A DNA stretch of 41,401 bases, taken from NCBI GenBank assembly GCA_026391915.1, contig JAPLCZ010000232.1:1-41401 (forward strand), read 5' to 3'. This document shows, piece by piece, positions 1 to 8,051 of the stretch (the first letter of the stretch is position 1; each line of letters starts with the position of its first letter). A model generated the notes under the pieces. That model saw only the letters and a list, made by a program, of their open reading frames with translations. It made no database searches and was not told the origin of the DNA. The translations under genes and the position numbers were made by a program. Source of the DNA: Bacteroidota bacterium. GTDB lineage: Bacteria; Bacteroidota; Bacteroidia; CAILMK01.

Positions 1-224
1 TTTTTTTCTGAGCTATGAAGGGCTCAAAAAAATTTAGAATAACTTTTTCTACTTACACACTTTGAGGGATAGTACCTAATAACCACGTTTGGCAACGGGA
101 TACTTTTGCCGTTTCCATCCAGCAGCGCCAAAGAATAGCCAACGGAAATCCCCGATTACTCATTCTTTTGCAAGGAGTACCGACATTTTGGCGGGGAATG
201 CTCAAAAAGTCGGACGGAATGGCC

Positions 225-371
225 ACTCCCCGCAATTGAATGACCACTCCCCGCAACCGATTTACTACTCCCTGCAACGAAATTATCACTCGCTGCAAAA
301 GAATGAGTACTCCCCGCAACCGAATCATCATTCCCTATAAAAGAATGGCTACTCCCCACAGCGGATTAACA
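225..371. repeat. Seven tandem 21-bp repeats
   Basis: Seven consecutive 21-bp units start at 225, 246, 267, 288, 309, 330 and 351. Most begin with ACTCCCCGCAA or a close variant and end in a more variable half. There are no spacers between units. Because 21 is a multiple of three and the unit lacks stops, several frames stay open and encode heptapeptide repeats such as LRGVVIQ on the minus strand. That openness is a by-product of the repeat and is not by itself evidence of a gene. More degenerate related sequence may extend left to about 200. Function unknown. Confidence 0.85.
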
Positions 372-474
372 ATTCTATAAAATAAAAATGACATTCCTGC
401 ACCTAGGTTGATGGCACACCAACCGGAAATAATATGCGTTTGGTTTGCCGCTAACCACGGCAGCTGACAAAACA

Positions 475-507
475 AAACCTCGTAGGTTTTGAAAACCTAC
501 GAGGTTT
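475..507. repeat. Perfect palindrome, likely terminator of lolA
   Basis: The arm AAACCTCGTAGGTTTT (475-490) is followed by one base and its exact reverse complement (492-507). On the minus strand the hairpin is followed by TGTTTTG, so it can serve as a rho-independent terminator for the ftsK-lolA unit ending at 559. I recall similar palindromes scattered through Bacteroidota genomes, which suggests a dispersed element co-opted as a terminator. That is recollection, not a search result. Confidence 0.75.
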
Positions 508-525
508 ATAGATTGCTTTCTTGAA

Positions 526-557
526 GTGTCGGGACTGGCAGTGCCAGGCAATGACAC
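526..557. repeat. Hairpin abutting the lolA stop codon
   Basis: Nested inverted repeats: an outer GTGTC (526-530) pairs with GACAC (553-557), and an inner CTGGCA (535-540) pairs with TGCCAG (542-547) across a one-base turn. It ends one base from the lolA stop codon. It may help protect or terminate the minus-strand transcript, or be another dispersed palindrome. There is no T tract directly behind it on the minus strand. Confidence 0.55.
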
Positions 558-558
558 C

Positions 559-1200
559 CTATTTAGTAAGGTCAGTAACAATCACCTTGGGGAATTTGGT
601 TTTATCAAAGATGAAGAAGGCATTGTTTAGCGGGAAGTTGGGGGTAAAAGTGGTGATTTCGTAAGTGAAATTGCTGCCGTCTTTCTGAATTATTTTAGCG
701 CGGCGTATGTTACTGTTTATTTTATCAATAAAAAGTTTTACTTTAAAAATGCTTTGGGTTTTGTCCTTAGGGGTTAGCTCCACCAATTGCAATCCACCCT
801 CATCACCCATATAGGCATATATGTATCCTTTTTCGTAGATGGTAAAAATCTCAGCGGGGTTCAGTCCGTTTTTAGGGTTGAAGTTATCAATCTGCACTTC
901 GTTGGCTTCTTTTACGTACGTCCAAACTTTTTTGCCATCCGAGGTAATGGTTTGTGCGCCCATATCCACTTTATATTTGTTGGAATTGCTGCGTAGAAAG
1001 AAAGTGCCTTTTTGCTCTAAATTAATTTTGTCCTGCGGGCTATTCATCACTGATTTAAAGTCAGCTTTTACGGTAGTATAGCTTTTGTATTTCTTGCTTA
1101 CTTTGGCAAGTATTTCTTTGCCTTTATTGTAATCTTGGGCTTGTGTTTGGGTGGATAAAATGGAACTGAAAACGAAAGAGAAAAGTAAAAATTTATTCAT
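559..1200 (-). CDS. lolA: LolA-like outer-membrane lipoprotein carrier protein
   Basis: A 213-residue periplasmic protein of the LolA/LolB-like fold, which ferries lipoproteins from the inner to the outer membrane through a hydrophobic cavity. Residues 1-21 form a signal peptide ending TQAQ. The mature part begins with the typical helix (DYNKGKEILAKVSKKYKSY) followed by alternating strands such as KGTFFLRSNSNKYKVDM and SDGKKVWTYVKEANEVQI. Length and pattern fit Bacteroidota LolA homologues. It lies 24 bp downstream of ftsK on the same strand, a common arrangement in this phylum, and is probably co-transcribed. Two hairpins follow the stop codon. Family assignment rests on the overall strand pattern and context, since LolA has few invariant residues. 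Confidence 0.85.
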   Translation of the reverse strand: MNKFLLFSFVFSSILSTQTQAQDYNKGKEILAKVSKKYKSYTTVKADFKSVMNSPQDKINLEQKGTFFLRSNSNKYKVDMGAQTITSDGKKVWTYVKEANEVQIDNFNPKNGLNPAEIFTIYEKGYIYAYMGDEGGLQLVELTPKDKTQSIFKVKLFIDKINSNIRRAKIIQKDGSNFTYEITTFTPNFPLNNAFFIFDKTKFPKVIVTDLTK

Positions 1201-1224
1201 TCTGATAGTAAAAAACGGCGTTTA

Positions 1225-2130
1225 TTATTGACGTAGCTTTTTCAAAAGGTGTTCCAAAGAAACATCATCAGGGATTAAAACCTCACGGGGTTTACTGCCA
1301 AGGTTTTCGCCTACAATGCCGGCTTGTTCCAGTTGGTCCATCAGCCTGCCGGCGCGGTTATACCCTAAGTTCATGCGGCGTTGCAACATGGAAGTGGAGC
1401 CTTGCTGTGTGCGCACTACCATGCGGGCTGCATCATCAAACATGGCATCCATATCACCGCTATCAAAGTCAGCTCCTCCACCTTCTTCTCCCTCTTCAGG
1501 AATCAACTCTAAGCGGTAAGGCTCTGGGTAAGGCTGGTGTTTTATATGGTCAGTGATGCGGTCAATTTCATCCGTATCCAAAAATGGGCATTGCAAACTT
1601 ATAATGTCATTCCCTCTGGAGAAAAGCATATCTCCTCTACCAATTAGTTGGTCAGCGCCACCACCATCTAATATGGTTCTGCTATCCACTTTGGAGGAAA
1701 CTTTAAATGCAATACGTGCCGGGAAGTTGGCTTTAATAACCCCCGTAATAATATTTACGGATGGGCGCTGAGTTGCCACTATTAAATGGATACCTATTGC
1801 CCTAGCTAACTGCGCCAAACGGGCTATAGGCATCTCCACCTCTTTGCCTGCGGTCATCATCAAATCAGCAAGCTCATCTATCACTAATATTATATAGGGT
1901 ATGCGTTTATGGATGGTGGCATCCAACTGCCCGTGTTCAATTTTTTTGTTATATTCTTTGATATTGCGAACCTCAGCATCCTTGAGTTTGTCATAGCGTT
2001 CATCCATCTCAATACAAAGAGATTTAAGCACATTAACCACCAATTTAGTATCTGTGATAATGGCTTCTTGCCCATCCGGCAACTCAGGGAGGAAGTGTTT
2101 TTCTATATGTTTATAGAGGGATAGCTCCAC
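1225..2130 (-). CDS. ftsK: FtsK DNA translocase, C-terminal fragment (frameshifted)
   Basis: This 301-residue open frame holds the rest of the FtsK/SpoIIIE motor. It contains the Walker B region ILVIDELADLMM, the segment THLIVATQRPSVNIITGVIKANFPARIAF, and a C-terminal winged-helix gamma domain (about 240-290, DDAARMVVRTQQGSTSMLQRR) that in other FtsKs recognises KOPS/SRS polarity sequences. Homologous reading in this frame really begins upstream of the GTG at 2130, at GAC 2142 (DPKKVELSLYKHIE), which sits inside the preceding fragment's frame. About eleven codons expected before this DPKK are missing, giving a net deletion of roughly 31 nt. So this is not an independent gene but the distal half of a broken ftsK. 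It is unlikely to function alone because it lacks the Walker A loop and membrane domain. Confidence 0.9.
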   Translation of the reverse strand: MELSLYKHIEKHFLPELPDGQEAIITDTKLVVNVLKSLCIEMDERYDKLKDAEVRNIKEYNKKIEHGQLDATIHKRIPYIILVIDELADLMMTAGKEVEMPIARLAQLARAIGIHLIVATQRPSVNIITGVIKANFPARIAFKVSSKVDSRTILDGGGADQLIGRGDMLFSRGNDIISLQCPFLDTDEIDRITDHIKHQPYPEPYRLELIPEEGEEGGGADFDSGDMDAMFDDAARMVVRTQQGSTSMLQRRMNLGYNRAGRLMDQLEQAGIVGENLGSKPREVLIPDDVSLEHLLKKLRQ

Positions 2131-3584
2131 CTTTTTTGGGTCTTCTTATATAATATAGATGCAATGATGGTATTGATACCAACTGATTTCCCCTGGCCTG
2201 TTGCACCTGCCATTAATAAGTGGGGCATGCCTGCAAGGTCTGCCACATACACCTCATTGCTGATGGTTTTGCCCAACACAATAGGCAAATCAAAATTATT
2301 ATTGATGAATTGCTTGGAGGAGATAGCATCTTTAAAAGACACTATTTCTGGGTGTTGATTAGGGACTTCAATCCCTATAGTTCCTTTGCCTGGCATAGGC
2401 GCAATAATGCGGATACCCAATGCGGCAAGACTAAGGGCAATATCATCTTCAAGGCTTTTGATTTTAGAAATGCGAACTCCTGCAGAGGGGATGATTTCAT
2501 ACAGCGTAACGGTTGGGCCTATAGTAGCCTCAATTTTATCAATGCTGATTTTATAATTGAGGAGGGTTTCCACAATCATGTTTTTGCGTTCTTCCAACTC
2601 TGCTTTATCCACCACTGCTTTGCCGCTGTTGTGGTCTTTTAATAAATCAACGGTTGGGTATTTATACCATGAGCCAGAAGAAGGCATTTCCTCATTTAGG
2701 TTTTTAGGAGAGCTGCTTTCAGTTTTGGCAGCTGGCTTTATTTCAAGGCTTATATCTGTAGGTAGGTGCGCATTTTTAAGTCTTGATTTCCTATCCAATG
2801 GTGGGGTTGGAGTATCATCCTTTTTAGATAAAACAAAATCATCGGGGTTGGGCTCATCTTCTATTACATCAGCATCCTTCATTACTTCATTAGGGATAAA
2901 TCCATCATAGTTGCTACCCAATTCTGCCCCATCTGATTCTTCTTTTTTATTGAAGATATTAGCAAGATTAAAACTGATATCATATCTGATGACTAAGAAA
3001 CTCATGAGTACTGCAATCAGCACAATGGCGACCCCAATATTACCTACCAACATCCTTATCCAACTAAATAATTCAAAGCCTAAAACCCCACCTAAATAAT
3101 CCAATTCAGAAAAGGATTGGGTGACATATGCCATAGTAACGCTGAGGAAAACCACTGAGAAAATCAACAAAACAAAAACCTTATTGCTGGCAATAAGGGA
3201 TGTGCCAAACATGAGTTTATATCCTAATAAAAAGATAAGAGGCAGCAATAAAAAACTCGCCACACCAAACCATGAATAGATAAACCAATGCCCGCTTATA
3301 GCACCCAGCAAGCCCATAAAATTTTCTATTTCCTTATGCTTACCACTAAAAAACTGCCCGAACTCCAATGCCGTAACCACACTCTTATCCACCTGCCACG
3401 TAAAAAGGTAGGATACAAAAGAAAGAAACAGAAAAAACGAAAGCAGAATAAGAACAATCCCCCCAATTTTGCGTTCTCTTTGCCAATCCCGCACAGGGGT
3501 TTCCACTTTTTTCTTGCGCCCCTTTTTAGGCTTTTCCTCTTGGAAATCTTCTCTAATCGTATTTTTAAGGGTATTCTCTGCCAT
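2103..3584 (-). CDS. ftsK: FtsK DNA translocase, N-terminal fragment (frameshifted)
   Basis: FtsK couples divisome assembly to chromosome dimer resolution. This 493-residue part carries a basic N-terminus, about four membrane helices (residues about 35-210), an acidic/proline linker (220-320), and the start of the RecA-like motor with the FtsK alpha domain and Walker A loop GATGQGKSVG (about residues 465-474). Soon after ASILYKK the frame changes (plus-strand about 2142-2146). It continues for about a dozen unrelated residues to a stop at 2103. The distal motor lies in another frame (1225-2130), so the full gene should be about 1225-3584. A TAnnTTTG element at 3598-3605 lies just upstream of the ATG. 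If real, only the membrane domain would be functional. An assembly or sequencing deletion is equally plausible. Confidence 0.92.
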   Translation of the reverse strand: MAENTLKNTIREDFQEEKPKKGRKKKVETPVRDWQRERKIGGIVLILLSFFLFLSFVSYLFTWQVDKSVVTALEFGQFFSGKHKEIENFMGLLGAISGHWFIYSWFGVASFLLLPLIFLLGYKLMFGTSLIASNKVFVLLIFSVVFLSVTMAYVTQSFSELDYLGGVLGFELFSWIRMLVGNIGVAIVLIAVLMSFLVIRYDISFNLANIFNKKEESDGAELGSNYDGFIPNEVMKDADVIEDEPNPDDFVLSKKDDTPTPPLDRKSRLKNAHLPTDISLEIKPAAKTESSSPKNLNEEMPSSGSWYKYPTVDLLKDHNSGKAVVDKAELEERKNMIVETLLNYKISIDKIEATIGPTVTLYEIIPSAGVRISKIKSLEDDIALSLAALGIRIIAPMPGKGTIGIEVPNQHPEIVSFKDAISSKQFINNNFDLPIVLGKTISNEVYVADLAGMPHLLMAGATGQGKSVGINTIIASILYKKTQKRWSYPSINI

Positions 3585-3597
3585 GGGTTTTCAATGG

Positions 3598-3605
3598 CAA
3601 AAGTA
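3598..3605 (-). promoter_or_regulatory. -7 promoter element of ftsK
   Basis: Read on the minus strand, TACTTTTG matches the Bacteroidota -7 consensus TAnnTTTG exactly. It lies 13 bp before the ftsK ATG, implying a very short leader. I see no convincing -33 TTG at the usual distance. Confidence 0.5.
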
Positions 3606-3646
3606 CGGATTAAAGGTTTTTAAAATGTAGAATGAAATGATAAAGC

Positions 3647-4093
3647 CTAATAGGTTGACGCACCTGTAACATCTCCATATTGCCTTTGTAATTCTATAAT
3701 AGCCTCCCTGCACTTTTTTTCTAACGTAATTACTTTTGGCAAAACATCATCCATGGTAGCACCTCCTCTAAGCCTTACTTCAATATCATTAGCAAGACTC
3801 TTAGTCTCACCTGATACCCAATTTTCAATGTTTGATCTTATCTTATAAACACTATTGGCAAGATCTTCTGTATTTTTCTCATTGATTAATTTTAGAATGT
3901 CATCTAATTGTGTGGGTGTATAAGTCAACATTATCTCAACCAATTCTTTCATCATGCTTGGGTCATCATTGGTCAAATTCCTCAGTGTAGATAGGTCTAT
4001 TATATTTGTCAATGTTTGTATTTTTGATGAGTGATTCAGTAACTTGCACCTCTTTGGAAAAAGAGATATTATTTGTTCGCAAATTACTATCAA
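3647..4093 (-). CDS. Degenerate Hpt-like protein
   Basis: A 148-residue, mainly alpha-helical protein. From about residue 33 it reads like a histidine phosphotransfer (Hpt) domain: DLSTLRNLTNDDPSMMKELV followed by PTQLDDILKLINEKN and a helix where Hpt proteins carry the phospho-accepting motif (A)HKLK. Here that motif is VYKIR, so tyrosine (about residue 83) replaces the histidine and phosphotransfer is not expected. It is divergent from the response regulator starting at 4116, with only 22 bp between, which suggests functional linkage, perhaps as a receiver-domain partner. The start is uncertain: the frame opens with TTG at 4093 and a second TTG at 4012 (giving 121 residues) fits the Hpt domain boundary better. 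I see no in-frame ATG before the domain. The Hpt assignment is from pattern only. Confidence 0.6.
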   Translation of the reverse strand: MIVICEQIISLFPKRCKLLNHSSKIQTLTNIIDLSTLRNLTNDDPSMMKELVEIMLTYTPTQLDDILKLINEKNTEDLANSVYKIRSNIENWVSGETKSLANDIEVRLRGGATMDDVLPKVITLEKKCREAIIELQRQYGDVTGASTY

Positions 4094-4115
4094 TCAGAGG
4101 AAATATTAAATACTA

Positions 4116-4499
4116 ATGGGAATGAAAATTTTAGTTGCTGAAGATGAACCTCTTTTACGTAGGTTGATTCAAATCCGTCTTGAAAAGGATGGTTATGAAA
4201 TCTTAACAGCCAAAAATGGACATGAAGCAATTGAAGTAATTACTAAAACTGATGACATTGATTTAATAGTAACGGATATTTTAATGCCATTTATGACAGG
4301 TTTAGAGCTTGTTAGTATTCTTAAAAGCATGAATAAAACAATTCCTATCATTGTTCTTTCATCCATGAGTGTTGAAAAGACAGTTTTAGAGGCTTTTAGA
4401 TTAGGAGCTAATGATTTTATCACAAAGCCATTCAGCCCTAATGAGTTAGCGGCTAGAGTTAAGCGCGTGCTTGAGGAAGTGGGTAACACTACCAAATAA
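4116..4499 (+). CDS. Single-domain response regulator (CheY-like receiver)
   Basis: A 127-residue stand-alone REC domain. The acidic pocket E9-D10 (LVAEDE), phospho-acceptor D54 (IVTDILMP), switch Ser82 (VLSSM) and conserved Lys104 (ITKPF) are all present, so the receiver should be phosphorylatable. There is no output domain, so it must act by protein-protein contact. It is divergent from an Hpt-like gene lacking its histidine and lies upstream, in the same direction, of a putative exopolysaccharide operon. This is consistent with control of polysaccharide synthesis or secretion. The partner kinase is not in the window. A second ATG at 4122 is an alternative start. Confidence 0.92.
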   Translation: MGMKILVAEDEPLLRRLIQIRLEKDGYEILTAKNGHEAIEVITKTDDIDLIVTDILMPFMTGLELVSILKSMNKTIPIIVLSSMSVEKTVLEAFRLGANDFITKPFSPNELAARVKRVLEEVGNTTK

Positions 4500-4582
4500 T
4501 AATACACTCTGCTTTCATGCAGTTTTTAGATTGTTTTATCATAACTTCTTACACTTTCGTAAAAACACTATTTATTTATTCT

Positions 4583-4611
4583 TTTGCTCTACTTTCATGA
4601 GGGTAAGTTTG
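4583..4611 (+). promoter_or_regulatory. Candidate promoter of the polysaccharide operon
   Basis: TTTG at 4583-4586 and TAAGTTTG at 4604-4611 match the Bacteroidota -33 (TTTG) and -7 (TAnnTTTG) elements with a 17-bp spacer, the short end of the accepted range. Transcription would start near 4618, leaving a leader of about 75 nt before the ATG at 4692. Confidence 0.5.
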
Positions 4612-4631
4612 CATAAGGTTTTTTAAATCTG

Positions 4632-4658
4632 TCTATAAGCCTGTTTTATAGATTTTTT
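4632..4658 (+). terminator. AT-rich terminator or attenuator-like hairpin
   Basis: TCTATAA (4632-4638) pairs perfectly with TTATAGA (4646-4652) across a 7-nt loop and is followed by six T residues. The stem is AT-only apart from one G-C pair, so it is weak. If the promoter at 4583-4611 is used, this hairpin lies in the leader of the 4692 gene and could attenuate it. Otherwise it may terminate the response-regulator transcript. Confidence 0.4.
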
Positions 4659-4691
4659 GAAATGCTAGTTTTTGAAACCAATAGAAGCTGA

Positions 4692-6527
4692 ATGAGGAAT
4701 AACACTACACTAAAAGGTAAATTCTATTTACTTTACAAACAGATTGAATGTCGGAAAGGATTTTTGAAAGGAGTTTTCATAGCTGCTTTTATACTATCTC
4801 TTCTTTTTAGTTTGCTACATCCAAGTATTGTAAAAGGAGGAGTTGCTTTAAAAAAGCATAAGGTAGCCCGTAAAGAAACACTATATAGTATTTCTACAAA
4901 ATATCACGTTAGTGTATCTGAAATACTTAAAGCTAACAATTTAAATTTATCTTCAAAAATTGATACGGGGCTACTTCTGATAATACCTTCAACGCAGCCT
5001 TCAAATGTTGACAGGGGTAATACAATAATTTATCATACAGTTGCAAAAAAGGAAACATTATTTAAGATTGCCACTAAATATGGTACTACCCCCAATAATA
5101 TAATTCAATTAAATAAACTTACAGGAAATAATTTGGAGGTGGGGGTAACATTAATTGTTGGATATAAGAATAATCAAATAACTCAACCCTTAAATGAAGC
5201 TGTAGTTCTTCCTCAGAAAGATAATACCGGAGATGGCAATTCTGTTAGCAACACTGCCACAGAAGTTGCTGATAAAATTGTTGGATTAGGAGAACCTGAT
5301 AAGGGTAAGAATAGGCAAGTAGAAGAGAAAGACCCTAACGGAGGCAGAACTCATGAGGTAAAAACAAGAGCTCCTCAAGATGACCCTAGAAATAAAAAGG
5401 GAGAATACAGAAACCTTGGAGACTATTTTAAATACTCTTCGCTTCCATTGTTGATTCTAAGAATTGGAGCTATTCTTTTCATTTTAGCTATTGTAATAAT
5501 TGCTGTTGTAATTCTAACCATGAGAACTAATAAAACTATTGATGATAATAAAAAACAGCAATTTGATAAGTTTTTTCAGGATTTAGTAGCTCAAATTATT
5601 TTTACTGATAAAGAAAATGAAACGGATGAATTTGAGGAGGAATTTACACACGAACAAGCAAAATTAATAGAAGAATTTGAACGCGAATTTTTAACTATTC
5701 CGTTTTTTCGACAAGTTGCTATAGACCGGTTAATTGAGGTTTATAAAAGCCTTAGCGGCCTTGCTGCCAAGAGGGTTGAAAACCTCTATTATGAATTTGA
5801 TTTGGTAAACGACACACTTCGTAAAATTAAAAGTGCTAGGTGGGAAGAGAAAGTTCGTGGAATTCGTGAGGTTGAACAAATGCATCTTCGTCAGGCATAT
5901 AAACAGGTATATGGATTAATTAACCATCCTAATGAAATGCTCAGATATGAAGCACAATTAGCGGTTTTAAGTCTTCGTAGGGCACGTCACCTCTCATTTC
6001 TTGAGAAACTTGACACACCACTTTCTGCATGGCAGCATATGAATTTAGTTGCAAAGCTTAAAAAGATTCCTAATTATGATGTCAGGAATTTAAATAAACT
6101 TTTAGACAGCCCAAACCCAAGCGTAAATGTTTTTGCTATCAGAATGATTCAAGATTTTAATATGGTGAAAAATGTACCTGAAGTGCAACGTATGCTTGAC
6201 CACCCAAATGAAGATGTAAAAGTGGCAGCGATTAAAACTTTAAGCTACTTACACAATGATAAGAGTATCCTTAAACTGCTATCTGCCTACCCGGGTGAAA
6301 GCGAAAGAGTACAATCAGAGATTTTAAAATATATTGGAGTAACGGGTTCTGGTGAGCATGGTGGAATGTTGAGGCAGCTAATAGGCAGCAGTAATACAAA
6401 TATCTCACACGCCGCCCAAGAAGCTTTAGCATTAATGAGCTATCAACCTCTTGATGAACTTAACCTTTTGCTTGATTCGAAAACTACAGAATCAACAAAA
6501 GCGTTACCTGAGTCAGGAAATATATAA
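4692..6527 (+). CDS. Membrane protein with LysM pair and cytoplasmic HEAT repeats
   Basis: A 611-residue protein with unusual architecture. After a short basic N-terminus there is a membrane helix (about 24-47) and two LysM domains (about 55-98 and 114-156, e.g. HKVARKETLYSISTKYHVSV). A low-complexity linker follows, then a second membrane helix (about 251-276, LILRIGAILFILAIVIIAVV) and a long helical region with HEAT-like repeats (about 390-600). With two membrane passes the LysM part would lie in the periplasm, where it could bind peptidoglycan or glycan, and the HEAT part in the cytoplasm as a scaffold. It heads a run of four same-strand genes (gaps 30, 9 and 19 bp) with a glycosyltransferase and an outer-membrane barrel. 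It is therefore a candidate linker between the cell wall, the synthase and the upstream response regulator. That role is inference. Confidence 0.8.
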   Translation: MRNNTTLKGKFYLLYKQIECRKGFLKGVFIAAFILSLLFSLLHPSIVKGGVALKKHKVARKETLYSISTKYHVSVSEILKANNLNLSSKIDTGLLLIIPSTQPSNVDRGNTIIYHTVAKKETLFKIATKYGTTPNNIIQLNKLTGNNLEVGVTLIVGYKNNQITQPLNEAVVLPQKDNTGDGNSVSNTATEVADKIVGLGEPDKGKNRQVEEKDPNGGRTHEVKTRAPQDDPRNKKGEYRNLGDYFKYSSLPLLILRIGAILFILAIVIIAVVILTMRTNKTIDDNKKQQFDKFFQDLVAQIIFTDKENETDEFEEEFTHEQAKLIEEFEREFLTIPFFRQVAIDRLIEVYKSLSGLAAKRVENLYYEFDLVNDTLRKIKSARWEEKVRGIREVEQMHLRQAYKQVYGLINHPNEMLRYEAQLAVLSLRRARHLSFLEKLDTPLSAWQHMNLVAKLKKIPNYDVRNLNKLLDSPNPSVNVFAIRMIQDFNMVKNVPEVQRMLDHPNEDVKVAAIKTLSYLHNDKSILKLLSAYPGESERVQSEILKYIGVTGSGEHGGMLRQLIGSSNTNISHAAQEALALMSYQPLDELNLLLDSKTTESTKALPESGNI

Positions 6528-6557
6528 GTAGAAATAAAATACTAAAACAAACCAAAA

Positions 6558-8042
6558 GTGGATTTAATACTTGAGTTTATAATTCAGCTAATAATAAACA
6601 GTATCCTTGTTTATTCAATAGCTATTTGTGTAGCATATGCTATTTTGGCCATCATATCAGCCATCAGTATTTCGGACTATTTGCGAAGGAATAAATACAT
6701 TGATTATTCTTCAATTCTTTCCTCATCATTAGCACCTTCAATTTCTATTGTAGCACCTGCGTATAATGAGGGTATGACAATTATACAAAATGTTCGTTCA
6801 CTTTTGAACCTGCAGTATGCTATTTATGAAGTTATAATTATTAATGATGGCAGCAAGGATGATACCTTGGAGAAATTGATGGAGGAATATGATTTGGTTC
6901 CAGTTGAAATACTTCCTGAATACGATTTACCTACTAAACAAGTGTATGGCGTTTATCAATCTAGGAATGCAGCTTTTGGAAAGTTAAAAGTTATTGATAA
7001 GCAAAATGGTGGAAAGGCAGATGCATTGAATGTTGGGTTAAATTACGCTACTCATAAAATAGTTCTATGTGCTGATGTTGATTGTATTATAGATGATTTA
7101 GCACTTTTGAAAGTTGTTAAACCTTTTATGGAAGATAGGAAACGATTAATAGCTTCTGGCGCCGTGGTTTCAATTGCTAATTCTTGTAAAGTTGAAAAAG
7201 GGAGATTGATGGAAGTTCATGTTCCCGAGAATTTTTTAGCGCGTGTACAAGTTCTTGAATATTTACGTGCATTTTTAATGGGAAGGATGGCATGGAGTAA
7301 ATTAGATGGATTATTACTTGTATCCGGAGCATTCGGATTATTTGATAAAGAGATAGCAAGAAACGCTGGTGGGTACGATACTGAAACGGTTGGGGAAGAT
7401 ATGGAGTTGGTAGTGAGAATGAGAAAATATATGATTGAAAATGGACTTGAGTATTCAGTGATTTATGTTCCTGACCCTCTTTGTTGGACAGAGGCCCCGT
7501 CATCCTATAAAGTATTGGGAAATCAACGTAGCAGGTGGACTAGAGGAACAATAGAAACATTGCTAAAACACAGGAAAATTTTCTTTAATCCTCAATTTGG
7601 GTTTTTAGGAATGGTTAGTTATCCTTTTTGGTTTTTCTTTGAATGGTTGGCTCCCTGGGTTGAAATATTTGGACTATTGTTTTTCATAGTTTTGGCACTT
7701 TTAGGATTTGCATATTGGTCATTCTTCTTTTCACTTTTGGCAATCGTATTTAGTTATGCTACTACGCTAACTTTATTATCAATCCTATTTGAAGAAATAT
7801 CATTTAACCAATATAAAGGCAAACGCGATATTGTTAAGCTTGCACTTACAGCACTTGTTGAGTCGTTTGTTTATCACCCGCTTACCGTATACTGGTCAAT
7901 TCGTGGAAATTATCAATTCTTTTCAGGGATGAAACAATGGGGAGAAATGATAAGAACCGGATTCGCAGAACAAAATACAAAAAGCCAGGAGACAGAGATT
8001 CACACTGTACCTGATGTGAACCTTCATCCATTAAACGGATAA
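6558..8042 (+). CDS. Processive family-2 glycosyltransferase (exopolysaccharide synthase)
   Basis: A 494-residue membrane glycosyltransferase of the cellulose/poly-GlcNAc synthase type. It has an N-terminal membrane segment (about 8-40) and a GT-A domain with the UDP-sugar motif IINDGS (D97), KQNGGKADALN (148-157) and the metal-binding ADVD (172-175). The catalytic-base region is GED (E280-D281), and the QRSRW motif (323-327) marks processive enzymes. The C-terminal part has several membrane helices (about 345-425). It probably polymerises a beta-linked polysaccharide at the inner membrane and moves it across. Sequence alone does not tell GlcNAc from glucose polymers. The start is GTG at 6558, 30 bp after the LysM/HEAT gene. 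The next gene encodes a TPR/beta-barrel protein suited to export. No PgaD- or BcsB-like partner is seen. Confidence 0.9.
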   Translation: MDLILEFIIQLIINSILVYSIAICVAYAILAIISAISISDYLRRNKYIDYSSILSSSLAPSISIVAPAYNEGMTIIQNVRSLLNLQYAIYEVIIINDGSKDDTLEKLMEEYDLVPVEILPEYDLPTKQVYGVYQSRNAAFGKLKVIDKQNGGKADALNVGLNYATHKIVLCADVDCIIDDLALLKVVKPFMEDRKRLIASGAVVSIANSCKVEKGRLMEVHVPENFLARVQVLEYLRAFLMGRMAWSKLDGLLLVSGAFGLFDKEIARNAGGYDTETVGEDMELVVRMRKYMIENGLEYSVIYVPDPLCWTEAPSSYKVLGNQRSRWTRGTIETLLKHRKIFFNPQFGFLGMVSYPFWFFFEWLAPWVEIFGLLFFIVLALLGFAYWSFFFSLLAIVFSYATTLTLLSILFEEISFNQYKGKRDIVKLALTALVESFVYHPLTVYWSIRGNYQFFSGMKQWGEMIRTGFAEQNTKSQETEIHTVPDVNLHPLNG

Positions 8043-8051
8043 AAATTGAAG

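Noticed and set aside
1-32. Stem TGAGC/GCTCA flanked by T7 on the left and A7 on the right
   Set aside because: The T tract precedes and the A tract follows the stem on either strand, so it cannot be an intrinsic terminator.
53-331. 92-codon minus-strand reading frame with heptapeptide repeats LRGVVIQ
   Set aside because: It is open because the 21-bp tandem repeat has no stops in several frames. The non-repeat part looks random and there is no promoter.
225-371. Possible CRISPR array
   Set aside because: Units are contiguous with no unique spacers, too short, and no cas genes are near.
2103-2160. Programmed ribosomal frameshift in ftsK
   Set aside because: Conserved residues between the two frames are absent, so a slip could not restore the normal protein; a deletion explains it better.
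4509-4527. Terminator after the response regulator (CTGC/GCAG plus five Ts)
   Set aside because: Only four base pairs; too weak to support.
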